64,000 nucleotides of DNA from Ruminiclostridium sp. GTDB lineage: Bacteria; Bacillota; Clostridia; Oscillospirales; Ruminococcaceae. Positions within the stretch are counted from its first letter, which is position 1. Each line of letters begins with the position of its first letter. The translations under genes and the position numbers were made by a program. The notes beneath the pieces are model-generated. The model was not told where the DNA came from. It saw nothing but the letters and a program-made list of their open reading frames with translations, and made no database searches. Shown one piece after another: positions 52,905-61,560 of the stretch. The stretch spans positions 124,001-188,000 of the forward strand of contig JAGAVH010000016.1 in the NCBI GenBank assembly GCA_017942025.1, in the 5' to 3' direction.

Positions 52905-54137
52905 TTAGCTTCTGTATTCTGCATTTATCTTGACATATTCATATGTGAGGTCACAGCCCCAGGCAACGGATTTGTGGAATCCATCGTGAAGGTCAACTAT
53001 TATCACAATTTCATCCTCAGAAAGTACAGCAAATGCCTTATCCTCTGAGAAATCAACACCTGCACCCTTTTCGCATACCTTCACAACACCCTTTTCGGAA
53101 GAAAGGAGAACTTCAACCTTTGAGATATCAAAATCACCTTCTGCATATCCGATAGCACACAGGATTCTGCCCCAGTTTGCGTCAGCCGCGAATATAGCCG
53201 CCTTTAAAAGACTGCTGTTTATAACCGATAAAGCTACGCTCTTTGCAATAGCCTCCGTAGGTGCATTCTGTACCACACACTCCATAAGCTTTGTAGCGCC
53301 CTCACCATCTCTTGCGGTTTCTCTTGCAAGATTCATCATTACCGCATAAAGTCCATTGAGGAATATTTCATAGTTTTTATCTTCCGCTGTAATCTCAGCA
53401 TTTTCTGCAAGACCTGACGCCATAATACATACTGTATCATTTGTGGATGTATCGCCATCAACACTTACCATGTTATAGGTGATTTCTGTAGTACGCTTTA
53501 ACGCCTTCTGAAGAAGTGCAGAATTGATATTTACATCAGTTGTAATAAAGGCGAGCATAGTAGCCATATTTGGATTTATCATGCCGCTACCCTTGCTGAT
53601 ACCGCCGATATGACATTTCTTGCCGTCAAGCTCAAATTCAACCGCAAGCTCCTTCTTTCTCGTATCGGTTGTCATTATAGCCTCACAAGCAAGTGTACTG
53701 CCATCAGCAGAAAGACTGTTTGCAAGCTTTTCTATATTGTTCTTTACAGGGTCAATTGAAAGCTTCTGACCGATAACGCCTGTAGAGCCTACAATTACAT
53801 CATTCTTATCAATACCAAGCTGCTCGGCGCAAAGCTCGCACATCTGTTCTGCAATTTCAATTCCGTTTGCGTTGCAGGTGTTGGCATTACCGCTGTTTAC
53901 GATAACAGCCTGAGCCAAGCCATCCTCAAGGTGCTTTTTTGTTACAGTAATAGGCGCACCCTTAACCTTATTCTGTGTGTACATAGCCGCCGCCGTGCAT
54001 TTCTTTTCACAACTGATTATAGCTAAATCTCTCTTTGTGCTACCGGGCTTGATTCCAACGTTTATACCACCTGCAACAAAGCCTTTAGCCGCACATACGC
54101 CGCCGTCTACAAGCTTATAATTTTCAAATTCTACCAT
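52905..54137 (-). CDS. argJ: Bifunctional ornithine acetyltransferase / N-acetylglutamate synthase
   Basis: 410 residues. Seen: the autocleavage site MINPNMATMLAFITTD (cleavage before the Thr of MA-TML), VNSGNANTCNANG, and VDGDTSTNDTV. ArgJ moves the acetyl group from acetylornithine to glutamate, closing the cycle; some forms also use acetyl-CoA. The whole set argJ-argB-argC-argD here makes the cyclic pathway complete. Confidence 0.96.
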   Translation of the reverse strand: MVEFENYKLVDGGVCAAKGFVAGGINVGIKPGSTKRDLAIISCEKKCTAAAMYTQNKVKGAPITVTKKHLEDGLAQAVIVNSGNANTCNANGIEIAEQMCELCAEQLGIDKNDVIVGSTGVIGQKLSIDPVKNNIEKLANSLSADGSTLACEAIMTTDTRKKELAVEFELDGKKCHIGGISKGSGMINPNMATMLAFITTDVNINSALLQKALKRTTEITYNMVSVDGDTSTNDTVCIMASGLAENAEITAEDKNYEIFLNGLYAVMMNLARETARDGEGATKLMECVVQNAPTEAIAKSVALSVINSSLLKAAIFAADANWGRILCAIGYAEGDFDISKVEVLLSSEKGVVKVCEKGAGVDFSEDKAFAVLSEDEIVIIVDLHDGFHKSVAWGCDLTYEYVKINAEYRS

Positions 54138-54155
54138 AATTTCTACCTTTCAATA

Positions 54156-55103
54156 TTAAACAAGACCTGTTGTTTCATCTATTCCCATCATTATGTTAAG
54201 GCACTGTACCGCCGCACCGCTGGCGCCCTTGCCTAAATTGTCAAGACGTGAGCAAAGCACGATTCTGTCATCATTACCGCAAACGAATATTTCCATATCG
54301 TTTCTGTCAGAAAGCGTATTAGCCGCTAAAAATCCGTCAGCTAAAACACATTCGCCCATTTTCGGCATCACCTTTACCAGCTTCTGCCCTTCATAATGCT
54401 CGCAGAAAATCTTATGAATATCATCAAGAGTGTACTTTTTAGGTAAAAGTCTTGTGATAATCGGAACTGTTACAACCATACCGCTGAAATAATCGCAGAT
54501 TAAGGGATTGAATACGGGTTCATAGTCAAGACCACTGATTTTCATCATTTCAGGCAGGTGCTTATGTGCCTGAGGCAGAGCATACTGTCTGGGGCTGTTA
54601 TATTCGTAGGGCTTTTCGTCACCTTCGTAAACCGCAATAGCCTTCTTACCTGCTCCGCTGTAGCCTGATACCGCATGGCAGACAACGGGATAATCCGCAG
54701 GAACTATTCCACCGCTTACAAGAGGATACATAAGAGATGCAAAACCACTTGCATAACAACCGGGAACCGCCACACGATTTGACGCTGTAATCTTTTCTCT
54801 GTGAGCTGCTGACAGCTCAGGGAAACCGTATGCCCAGTCGGGATTCGTTCTGTGTGCTGTAGAAGCGTCAATGATACGTACGTTATCGTTTTCTATAAAG
54901 GATACTGCTTCTCTTGAAGCAGCATCGGGTAAACATAAAAATGTGAAATCGGAAGAATTTATGAACTTCTTTCTTTCATCGTTATCCTTACGTTTTTCTT
55001 CGGATATTTTAAGTATCTCTATATCTGTTCTTCCTTCAAAACGCTGAAGAATCTTCAGTCCGGTGGTACCTTCCTGACCGTCTATATATACTTTTACGCT
55101 CAT
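54156..55103 (-). CDS. argC: N-acetyl-gamma-glutamyl-phosphate reductase
   Basis: 315 residues, the short (type 2, proteobacterial-like) form rather than the 340-350 residue type. Seen: VYIDGQEGTTGLKI at the nucleotide-binding N-terminus, DASTAHRT, VAVPGCYASGFASL with catalytic Cys, and HKHLPEM with the likely His. It reduces acetylglutamyl phosphate with NADPH. Confidence 0.94.
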   Translation of the reverse strand: MSVKVYIDGQEGTTGLKILQRFEGRTDIEILKISEEKRKDNDERKKFINSSDFTFLCLPDAASREAVSFIENDNVRIIDASTAHRTNPDWAYGFPELSAAHREKITASNRVAVPGCYASGFASLMYPLVSGGIVPADYPVVCHAVSGYSGAGKKAIAVYEGDEKPYEYNSPRQYALPQAHKHLPEMMKISGLDYEPVFNPLICDYFSGMVVTVPIITRLLPKKYTLDDIHKIFCEHYEGQKLVKVMPKMGECVLADGFLAANTLSDRNDMEIFVCGNDDRIVLCSRLDNLGKGASGAAVQCLNIMMGIDETTGLV

Positions 55104-55126
55104 TTTTCTTTCTCCTGTTCATAAAA

Positions 55127-55540
55127 TCACTTTGTAAGGAACAATGTCATTCCACATCCACGTTCATCGTTAGGTCTTTTCATAAAGCCGAGTTTTTCAT
55201 AAAAGCCCTCCTTATCCTTTGCAGACATCAGGTTGACCATTATTGTTTCTCCGTCATCCGCCACAGATAAAGCGCAATTCATAAGTCTGTTCAGCATTTC
55301 TCTGCCTATGCCCATTCCCTGATATTCAGGACGGACAATTACATCGGAAATAAAAAACTGATAGCCGCCATCTCCAACAACTCTCGCAGAGCCTACTTCT
55401 TTTTCTCCATCAAGAGCTGTAATCGCAAAAACCGAGTTATTCTTGGCGGCTGTAAGCTGTCTTTCTGAAAGCTCATACCAACCCACGCTTCTTCTGAATG
55501 AATTTATATCCTTTGGTATTCTGTATTCGTAAGTTATCAT
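55127..55540 (-). CDS. GNAT N-acetyltransferase inside the arginine operon
   Basis: 137 residues, one GNAT domain. The acetyl-CoA loop is RPEYQGMGIGREMLNRLM (about 72-89) and the last conserved element is EGFYEKLGFMKRP. Its ATG shares one base with the argH stop (TAATG), so translation is coupled. Small GNAT domains act as N-acetylglutamate synthase in some bacteria, and a GNAT domain is fused to ArgH in Moritella-type ArgH(A). A glutamate N-acetyltransferase starting the arginine cycle is therefore the leading guess; other amine substrates remain possible. Confidence 0.82.
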   Translation of the reverse strand: MITYEYRIPKDINSFRRSVGWYELSERQLTAAKNNSVFAITALDGEKEVGSARVVGDGGYQFFISDVIVRPEYQGMGIGREMLNRLMNCALSVADDGETIMVNLMSAKDKEGFYEKLGFMKRPNDERGCGMTLFLTK

Positions 55541-56928
55541 TAAATATTTATTCCGTTCAGTTTATTTCTTAAATCTGCTATCTGCTTCTTTACAGCCTCA
55601 GGTGCAGGACCACCATCAACGTTCCTCTGCATTACGCAGGTGTCAAGGCTTATTGCTTCGTAAACATCATTATCAAATACGTCGCAGAGCTCCTTATATT
55701 CATCAAGAGCAAGCTCCTCGAGTGTTGTATTTTTCTCTATGCAAAGAGCAACGAGTGTGCCTGTGATTTTGTAAGCTGTTCTGAAGGGTAAGCCCTTCTT
55801 TACAAGATAATCCGCACAGTCTGTAGCATTGATAAAGCCCTTAGCTGCCGCCATTCTCATATTCTGCTTATTTACATTCATTGTAGCGAGCATAGGAATA
55901 AAGGTGGAAATGCAGAGCTTTACCGTATCAACTGCGTCGAATATAGCTTCCTTATCCTCCTGCATATCCTTGTTATACGCTAAAGGGAGTCCCTTCATCA
56001 TAGAAAGAAGCGTCTGAAGATCACCGTACACTCTGCCTGTCTTACCTCTCATAAGCTCAGTAATATCAGGATTCTTTTTCTGTGGCATAATAGAGCTGCC
56101 TGTAGAATAAGCGTCATCAAGCTCAATAAACTTGAACTCCCAACTGCACCACATAATTATTTCTTCAGAAAATCTTGAAAGATGCATCATTAAGATAGAA
56201 ATATCAGAACATAATTCAATACAGAAATCTCTGTCAGAAACACCGTCAAGGCTATTCATTGTGAATTCTCTGAAGTTAAGAAGCTCCGCTGTACGCTTTC
56301 TGTTAAGGGGATATGTTGTACCTGCAAGCGCACAGGAGCCTAAAGGCATTACATCCATTCTGTAAAGGCAATCCTGAAGTCTTGTAAGGTCACGCATAAG
56401 CATCTGTGCATACGCCATAAGATGATGAGCAAAGGTTATGGGCTGTGCTCTCTGAAGATGTGTATATCCGGGCATTACTGTATCAAGGTGCTTTTCAGCC
56501 ATATCTGTTATAGTAACAACAAGCTCCTTTACAAGTGCCTCGATTTCCTTTATTTCGTCTTTTAAGTAAAGCTTGATATCAACTGCCACCTGGTCATTTC
56601 TGCTTCGTGCCGTGTGTAAGCGCTTTCCCGCGTCACCAATTCTCTCTGTAAGCTCTGCTTCGATAAACATATGAATATCTTCAGCGTTAGGATCAAAGCT
56701 GAGCTTTCCGTTTTCGATATCCGATAAAATTCCGTTTAAGCCATCAATAATAGCCTTACAGTCATCAGCACTTATGATTCCCTGTTCGCTGAGCATTGTA
56801 GCATGTGCAACAGAGCCCATAATATCATGCTTATACATTTTGGCGTCAAAAGAAATCGAAGAGTTGAAATCATTTACCTTTGAATCTACCTCTTTTGAAA
56901 ATCTTCCCGCCCACATCATTTTTGACAT
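55540..56928 (-). CDS. argH: Argininosuccinate lyase
   Basis: 462 residues. Seen: the N-terminal MWAGRFSKEVDSKVNDFNSS (in part), HTARSRNDQVAVD, TVMPGYTHLQRAQP and the signature GSSIMPQKKNPD. It splits argininosuccinate to arginine and fumarate. It is 132 bases downstream of argG; that gap holds a ten-pair hairpin. Confidence 0.97.
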   Translation of the reverse strand: MSKMMWAGRFSKEVDSKVNDFNSSISFDAKMYKHDIMGSVAHATMLSEQGIISADDCKAIIDGLNGILSDIENGKLSFDPNAEDIHMFIEAELTERIGDAGKRLHTARSRNDQVAVDIKLYLKDEIKEIEALVKELVVTITDMAEKHLDTVMPGYTHLQRAQPITFAHHLMAYAQMLMRDLTRLQDCLYRMDVMPLGSCALAGTTYPLNRKRTAELLNFREFTMNSLDGVSDRDFCIELCSDISILMMHLSRFSEEIIMWCSWEFKFIELDDAYSTGSSIMPQKKNPDITELMRGKTGRVYGDLQTLLSMMKGLPLAYNKDMQEDKEAIFDAVDTVKLCISTFIPMLATMNVNKQNMRMAAAKGFINATDCADYLVKKGLPFRTAYKITGTLVALCIEKNTTLEELALDEYKELCDVFDNDVYEAISLDTCVMQRNVDGGPAPEAVKKQIADLRNKLNGINI

Positions 56929-57012
56929 ATCTTTTCTTTCCTTCCTTTATGTTCATATCGCAAAAAGAATTTTCTTTCTCCGATATAAATATAAATGCTT
57001 TATTTAACAGCT

Positions 57013-57044
57013 ACAAGGGAAAGCCGAAAAAGCTTCCCCTTTGT
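57013..57044 (-). promoter_or_regulatory. Hairpin between argG and argH
   Basis: On the minus strand AAGGGGAAGC and GCTTTCCCTT pair (one G:U) with a seven-base loop. No T run follows. It may modulate readthrough from argG into the rest of the operon. Confidence 0.5.
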
Positions 57045-57060
57045 ATCTGAAAATTTAAAA

Positions 57061-58287
57061 TTACTTGTTGTTTCTTTCTGCGTCAAGAAGAGCCTTAACC
57101 TTGATAGGCAGTCCGAAGAGGTTGATAAAGCCCTTGGAGTCTGTCTGATCGTAAACATCATCTTCGCCGAAGGAAGCGAAATCCTCGCTGTAAAGAGTAT
57201 AGGGAGATGTAACACCTGCGTTGATAATGTTACCCTTATAAAGCTTTAACTTAACGTCGCCTGTTACAGTTTCCTGTGTCTTATCAACGAAAGCATCCAT
57301 AGCTTCTCTTAAAGGTGTGTACCACTGTCCGTTATATACGAGGTCAGCATACTTTAATGCAAGACCGTACTTATAGTGCTGTGTTTCCTTATCGAGGCAG
57401 ATTGTTTCTAAAACTTCGTGAGCATGGTAAAGTATTGTACCACCGGGAGTTTCATAAACGCCACGGGACTTCATACCTACAAGTCTGTTTTCAACTACGT
57501 CAAAAAGACCTATACCGTTTTCTCCACCAATCTTGTTAAGAGTCTTGATGAGTTTAACGCCGTCCATTTCTTCACCGTTTAAAGCGGTGGGGATACCCTT
57601 TTCAAAGTGAAGAGTGATATATGTAGCCTTATCGGGAGCCATTTCAGGAGAAACACCAAGTTCAAGGAAGCCTTCCTTGTTGTATAAAGGCTCATTTGCA
57701 GGATTCTCAAGATCAAGACCTTCGTGAGATAAATGCCAGAGGTTCATATCCTTTGAATAGTTTGTTTCACGTGTAATCTTGATAGGAACATTGTGAGCTT
57801 CTGCGTATTCAATTTCCTGATCTCTTGACTTGATATCCCATATTCTCCAGGGAGCAATAATTTCAAGATTAGGAGCTAAAGCCTTGATTGTAAGCTCGAA
57901 ACGAACCTGGTCATTACCCTTACCTGTGCAACCGTGGCAGATAGCGTCAGCACCTTCCGCCTTTGCGATTTCAACAAGTCTTTTTGCAATGGGAGGACGT
58001 GCGAAGGATGTACCGAGGAGGTAGCCTTCATACTTTGCACCGGCCTTTAATGTAGGGAAAATAAAGTCGTTTACGAATTCATCCTGGATATCTTCGATAT
58101 AAAGCTTTGTAGCACCTGTCTTCTTAGCTCTTTCTTCAAGACCTTCGATTTCTGCATCCTGACCTACGTTACCTGCTACACAGATAACCTCACAGCCGGG
58201 ATAGTTTTCGTGTAACCAGGGGATGATTATAGAAGTATCAAGACCACCTGAGTACGCAAGAATGATTTTTTTGATTTCTTTTGCCAT
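57061..58287 (-). CDS. argG: Argininosuccinate synthase
   Basis: 408 residues. Seen: the ATP pyrophosphatase P-loop [17 protein letters not shown] (in part AYSGGLDTS), the [13 protein letters not shown] motif and the citrulline/aspartate-binding regions. It joins citrulline and aspartate. First gene of the arginine operon, with a consensus promoter whose -10 overlaps a GTATATTATACA palindrome. Confidence 0.97.
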   Translation of the reverse strand: MAKEIKKIILAYSGGLDTSIIIPWLHENYPGCEVICVAGNVGQDAEIEGLEERAKKTGATKLYIEDIQDEFVNDFIFPTLKAGAKYEGYLLGTSFARPPIAKRLVEIAKAEGADAICHGCTGKGNDQVRFELTIKALAPNLEIIAPWRIWDIKSRDQEIEYAEAHNVPIKITRETNYSKDMNLWHLSHEGLDLENPANEPLYNKEGFLELGVSPEMAPDKATYITLHFEKGIPTALNGEEMDGVKLIKTLNKIGGENGIGLFDVVENRLVGMKSRGVYETPGGTILYHAHEVLETICLDKETQHYKYGLALKYADLVYNGQWYTPLREAMDAFVDKTQETVTGDVKLKLYKGNIINAGVTSPYTLYSEDFASFGEDDVYDQTDSKGFINLFGLPIKVKALLDAERNNK

Positions 58288-58351
58288 TTTCTTATCGTTC
58301 CTTTCTATTCAGGACAGACTGTGCTGTCGTTAATGTGAATTTATCAACACT

Positions 58352-58363
58352 GTATATTATACA
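58352..58363. promoter_or_regulatory. Palindrome GTATATTATACA overlapping the argG -10 box
   Basis: The 12-mer overlaps the argG TATAAT. An identical 12-mer occurs 52 bases away at 58404-58415. Candidate operator for ArgR or another regulator; it does not closely match the textbook ARG box. Confidence 0.5.
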
Positions 58364-58383
58364 CCATTTTCCTATTTTGTCAA
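58356..58383 (-). promoter_or_regulatory. Promoter of the arginine operon
   Basis: TTGACA (58378-58383), 16-base spacer and TATAAT (58356-58361) on the minus strand. Confidence 0.85.
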
Positions 58384-58403
58384 GGAATTTTATACATATT
58401 TCC

Positions 58404-58433
58404 GTATATTATACAGTATAAAGTGTATAATAC
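58404..58433. promoter_or_regulatory. Second GTATATTATACA palindrome and related GTATAATAC
   Basis: GTATATTATACA at 58404-58415 repeats the operator-like 12-mer of the argG promoter, and GTATAATAC follows at 58425-58433. They lie between the divergent argG and XRE promoters. Confidence 0.45.
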
Positions 58434-58466
58434 ATGAATTTATCGAAATTTCCCGATTTTTTTTAA

Positions 58467-58495
58467 TTGACAAAGTAAAAAAGCGGATATATAAT
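58467..58495 (+). promoter_or_regulatory. Promoter of the XRE regulator at 58529
   Basis: TTGACA (58467-58472), 17-base spacer and TATAAT (58490-58495), divergent from the argG promoter. Confidence 0.85.
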
Positions 58496-58528
58496 TATAT
58501 AATAAGGAATAAAACGCTTGGAGGATTT

Positions 58529-58969
58529 ATGGAAATTCAGGAAAAACTTGAGATACTGATAAAAAGAAACAATTATAAAAAATCAGATTTTGCCGCCGCG
58601 TTAGGTATAACCTACAGAGCACTTGCAAATTACATAAACGGTAGCCGTTTTCCAAGACAAAAGATATTAAGCGATATGGCGATATTGCTTGATACAGAAG
58701 AATCCGTACTTACCGACAACAACATTACGCTTGCACTCTCTCCTGAAGAAAAGCTCTATTTTTACGGCACCTCAGAAAAGGAAGTGTTAGAAAATGCAGA
58801 CGATGTCCTTTCATCTGTAGAAAAGCTATTAGCCGACAAAAGCTTTACTAGTGACGATAAAACCGCCTTTTTTAATTGTATCGCTGAAAAATATTTTAAA
58901 GAAAAAGCAAAAAATTCTGATGCACCTATTGACAACGAGCTTTTATCGTGCTATAATACAAACAGTTGA
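58529..58969 (+). CDS. Small XRE-family regulator
   Basis: 146 residues. Residues 5-62 are a helix-turn-helix (KKSDFAAALGITYRALANYINGSRFP). The remainder is helical and acidic (SPEEKLYFYGTSEKEVLENADDVLS). It is divergent from the arginine operon, so it could act on that promoter region, but nothing in the protein points to arginine sensing. The promoter of the downstream arsR gene lies inside its last 15 codons. Confidence 0.85.
   Translation: MEIQEKLEILIKRNNYKKSDFAAALGITYRALANYINGSRFPRQKILSDMAILLDTEESVLTDNNITLALSPEEKLYFYGTSEKEVLENADDVLSSVEKLLADKSFTSDDKTAFFNCIAEKYFKEKAKNSDAPIDNELLSCYNTNS
58929..58957 (+). promoter_or_regulatory. Promoter of the arsR-cadA genes, inside the XRE gene
   Basis: Consensus TTGACA (58929-58934), 17-base spacer and TATAAT (58952-58957), within the 3' end of the XRE coding region and directly followed by an ArsR-type operator. 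Confidence 0.85.
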
Positions 58970-58982
58970 ACAATCATTCAAA
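58966..58982 (+). promoter_or_regulatory. ArsR/CadC-type operator upstream of arsR
   Basis: TTGAACAATCATTCAA contains the TGAACA-nn-TGTTCA-like dyad of SmtB/CadC operators. It starts nine bases after the -10, covering the transcription start and the XRE stop codon. Confidence 0.75.
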
Positions 58983-58999
58983 TGATATGGAGCAATTAA

Positions 59000-59356
59000 A
59001 TGAACAACAAAACAGAAATATGTAAGGTTAACGTTATTCACGACGAAACCGTAAACGCCGTAAAAGAAGAGATGCTGGAAAACGGTCAGTTTGAAAAGCT
59101 CTCTATGTTCTTTAAAGCGATAAGCGATGAAACAAGAATAAAAATACTGTTTTCCTTATCAAAATCCCGTATGTGCGTATGCGATCTGGCTTCCCTGCTT
59201 GGCATGACTGTTTCAGCCATATCCCATCAGCTCAGGATACTGAAACAAGCGGAGCTTGTTAAAAGCGAAAAAAACGGAAAAATAGTCTTCTACTCTCTCA
59301 GCGACGAACATGTGAATACAGTGTTTAAAAATGCGCTGGAGCATATTATGGAATAA
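59000..59356 (+). CDS. ArsR-family metal-responsive repressor, CadC type
   Basis: 118 residues. Winged helix with recognition region MTVSAISHQLRILKQAELV. Cys59 and Cys61 (MCVCDLAS) in helix alpha-3 and Cys8 near the N-terminus match the CadC metal-sensing triad (Cys7, Cys58, Cys60). The last helix SDEHVNTVFKNALEH also holds Asp/His residues typical of the alpha-5 zinc site. It should repress until Cd2+, Pb2+ or Zn2+ binds. Operators flank it, and the P-type ATPase follows. Confidence 0.92.
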   Translation: MNNKTEICKVNVIHDETVNAVKEEMLENGQFEKLSMFFKAISDETRIKILFSLSKSRMCVCDLASLLGMTVSAISHQLRILKQAELVKSEKNGKIVFYSLSDEHVNTVFKNALEHIME

Positions 59357-59358
59357 AC

Positions 59359-59394
59359 AATTTAAGCTATCGCAAGATATGCTTAAATTTTTTC
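59359..59394 (+). terminator. Terminator between arsR and the P-type ATPase gene
   Basis: AATTTAAGC-TATC and GATA-T-GCTTAAATT pair around a GCAA tetraloop, then TTTT. It starts two bases after the arsR stop. Confidence 0.8.
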
Positions 59395-59402
59395 AGACAT
59401 CA

Positions 59403-59420
59403 TTTGAACAGTTGTTCAAA
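59403..59420 (+). promoter_or_regulatory. Second ArsR/CadC-type operator, upstream of the P-type ATPase
   Basis: TTTGAACA-GT-TGTTCAAA is symmetric apart from its two-base centre and shares its half-site with the operator at 58966-58982. I see no clear -35/-10 pair around it. Confidence 0.78.
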
Positions 59421-59439
59421 CATTTGTATGGAGGTTATT

Positions 59440-61560
59440 ATGAATATTACTTTTTATCTGAGAGGTCTTGACTGTGCAAATTGCGCCGCCAAAATAGAAA
59501 AAGATGTTTCTGAACGCGACTTTGCAAAGAAGGTTTCTCTTAATTTTGTTGCCCAGAAGCTGACAGTCACAACAAATTCCGAGGACGTGAAAAGTGTTTC
59601 GGATGAAGTCAAAAAGATAGTTGCCCACTACGAGCCGGAGGTAAAGGTAGAATTATCCAGTGAAATCAGAGATAACAACAAAACGAATTATAAACCTCAG
59701 ATTACCAGAATAATCATTTCCGCAGTATTGTTTGTATCAGCGCTTATAACAGACCTTTGCTTTGAAAAAACAAATAGTACACAAATAATTACTTACATTC
59801 TTTATGGATGCTCATACATTATAGTAGCTGTCCCGGTAATAACCGCCACCATCAAAGCACTTATTTCAAAAAACATTTTCAATGAGAATATGCTGATGTT
59901 TATCGCAAGCATCGGTGCAATAGCTATAGGTGAAATACACGAAGCCATCGCCGTAATGCTCTTTTACTCAGTAGGCGAACTTTTTCAGAGTATAGCCGTA
60001 GGAAAATCAAGAAGAAGTATCAAAGCTCTTATCGGAACAAAACCTGAAACTGCCGATATTCTGATAGATGGGAATTATAAAACAGTTTCCCCCTACGATG
60101 TGCCCATCGGTTCGTATATACGGGTAAAAGCAGGCGAAAAAATTCCTCTTGACGGAATTATTACAAGCGGAGCATCGCAGATAAACAATTCTGCTATAAC
60201 CGGAGAAAGCATCCCGATAGATGTATCAGAAAACGACGAAGTCAAAGCTGGAGCAATCAATCTGAGCGGTGCTATAACAATAAAAACTACAGCAATATTT
60301 ACTGACAGCACCGTCTACAAAATGCTTCAGCTTGTAGAAGAAGCAACAGAAATGAAAACCAAAACAGAAAATTTCATATCAGTATTTGCTAAATATTATA
60401 CTCCGGTTGTTGTTATAATGGCTTTACTTATTTCTGTCATTCCTCCTTTATTTACAGGAATGGAATTTTCGCAATGGATACAGCGCGGCCTCATCTTCCT
60501 TGTAGTATCATGCCCCTGCGCACTTGTTATTTCCGTTCCTATGGGATATTTTGCCGGTATCGGCAAAGCCTCATCCGAAGGCATTCTTATTAAAGGCAGT
60601 AATTATCTCGAAGCTATTTCAAAAGCAAATATGGTTGTACTTGATAAAACAGGAACAATCACAAACGGCGAATTTGAAATTTCTTCAATCAACCCGACAG
60701 GTATTTCTGAAGAAGAATTACTTCGTTGCGCCGCTTATTGTGAATACAATTCCACTCACCCAATAGCGTTATCGGTAAAAAAAAGATATACTAAAGAAAT
60801 CAACATCAACAAAATAGAAAGCCATACAGAAATAGCCGGAAAAGGCGTAAAAGCGTTAATAGACGGTAAGACATATATTTGCGGAAACGAAAAATTCCTG
60901 AAAGAGAACGGAATACTCGCAGAAAAATCAAACGGAACTTCTCTTCACCTTGCAGAAAACGATAATTATCTCGGATATATAGAAATTGCCGATATCCCAA
61001 AAGAAACATCGGCAAAGGCTATTAAATTTTTAAAAAGCAAAAACATACACACAGTTATGCTAACAGGTGATAACGAAGCATCGGCAAAACACACCGCAGT
61101 CCTTACAGGAATTACAGAATACTATCACAGCCTTTTACCCGAAGATAAAAGCCGCATTTTATCAGAAAAGAAATCTCTACTGAAAAAAGACGAAAAGATA
61201 ATATTCATAGGTGATGGTATAAACGACGCTCCTGTACTTGCCTGCGCTGACATCGGAATAGCAATGGGTAAGAACGGAACCGATAGTGCAATAGAGACCG
61301 CAGATATCGTATTTATGAAGGACGATCTGTCTCAACTGGAATCCGCATTTAACATCAGCTATAAAACTCGCAGAATAATCCTTCAAAATATTATTGCGGC
61401 TATTTCTATCAAAATCATAATCCAAATTCTCAGCGTACTTGGTCTTGCTAACATGTGGGTTGCAGTATTTGCCGATGTGGGTGTTTCTATACTCGCTATC
61501 GTGAATTCTCTCAGGATTCTTCGCCGAGAGTATAAACACCACCGGGGTGATAGGTTATAA
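59440..61560 (+). CDS. cadA: Cd2+/Zn2+/Pb2+-exporting P1B-type ATPase
   Basis: 706 residues from the ATG at 59440, which has GGAGG five bases ahead; an upstream in-frame start at 59404 would span the operator. Seen: one N-terminal metal-binding domain with GLDCANC (Cys12, Cys15), actuator motif AITGESIP, the transport-site CPC (358-360) in SCPCALVIS, phosphorylated Asp402 in DKTGT, an HP motif (NSTHPIALS) and GDGINDAPVL. The CPC type and the adjacent CadC-like repressor point to Cd/Zn/Pb rather than Cu. It pumps metal out of the cytoplasm. Its 3' end overlaps dprA by 50 bases. Confidence 0.95.
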   Translation: MNITFYLRGLDCANCAAKIEKDVSERDFAKKVSLNFVAQKLTVTTNSEDVKSVSDEVKKIVAHYEPEVKVELSSEIRDNNKTNYKPQITRIIISAVLFVSALITDLCFEKTNSTQIITYILYGCSYIIVAVPVITATIKALISKNIFNENMLMFIASIGAIAIGEIHEAIAVMLFYSVGELFQSIAVGKSRRSIKALIGTKPETADILIDGNYKTVSPYDVPIGSYIRVKAGEKIPLDGIITSGASQINNSAITGESIPIDVSENDEVKAGAINLSGAITIKTTAIFTDSTVYKMLQLVEEATEMKTKTENFISVFAKYYTPVVVIMALLISVIPPLFTGMEFSQWIQRGLIFLVVSCPCALVISVPMGYFAGIGKASSEGILIKGSNYLEAISKANMVVLDKTGTITNGEFEISSINPTGISEEELLRCAAYCEYNSTHPIALSVKKRYTKEININKIESHTEIAGKGVKALIDGKTYICGNEKFLKENGILAEKSNGTSLHLAENDNYLGYIEIADIPKETSAKAIKFLKSKNIHTVMLTGDNEASAKHTAVLTGITEYYHSLLPEDKSRILSEKKSLLKKDEKIIFIGDGINDAPVLACADIGIAMGKNGTDSAIETADIVFMKDDLSQLESAFNISYKTRRIILQNIIAAISIKIIIQILSVLGLANMWVAVFADVGVSILAIVNSLRILRREYKHHRGDRL

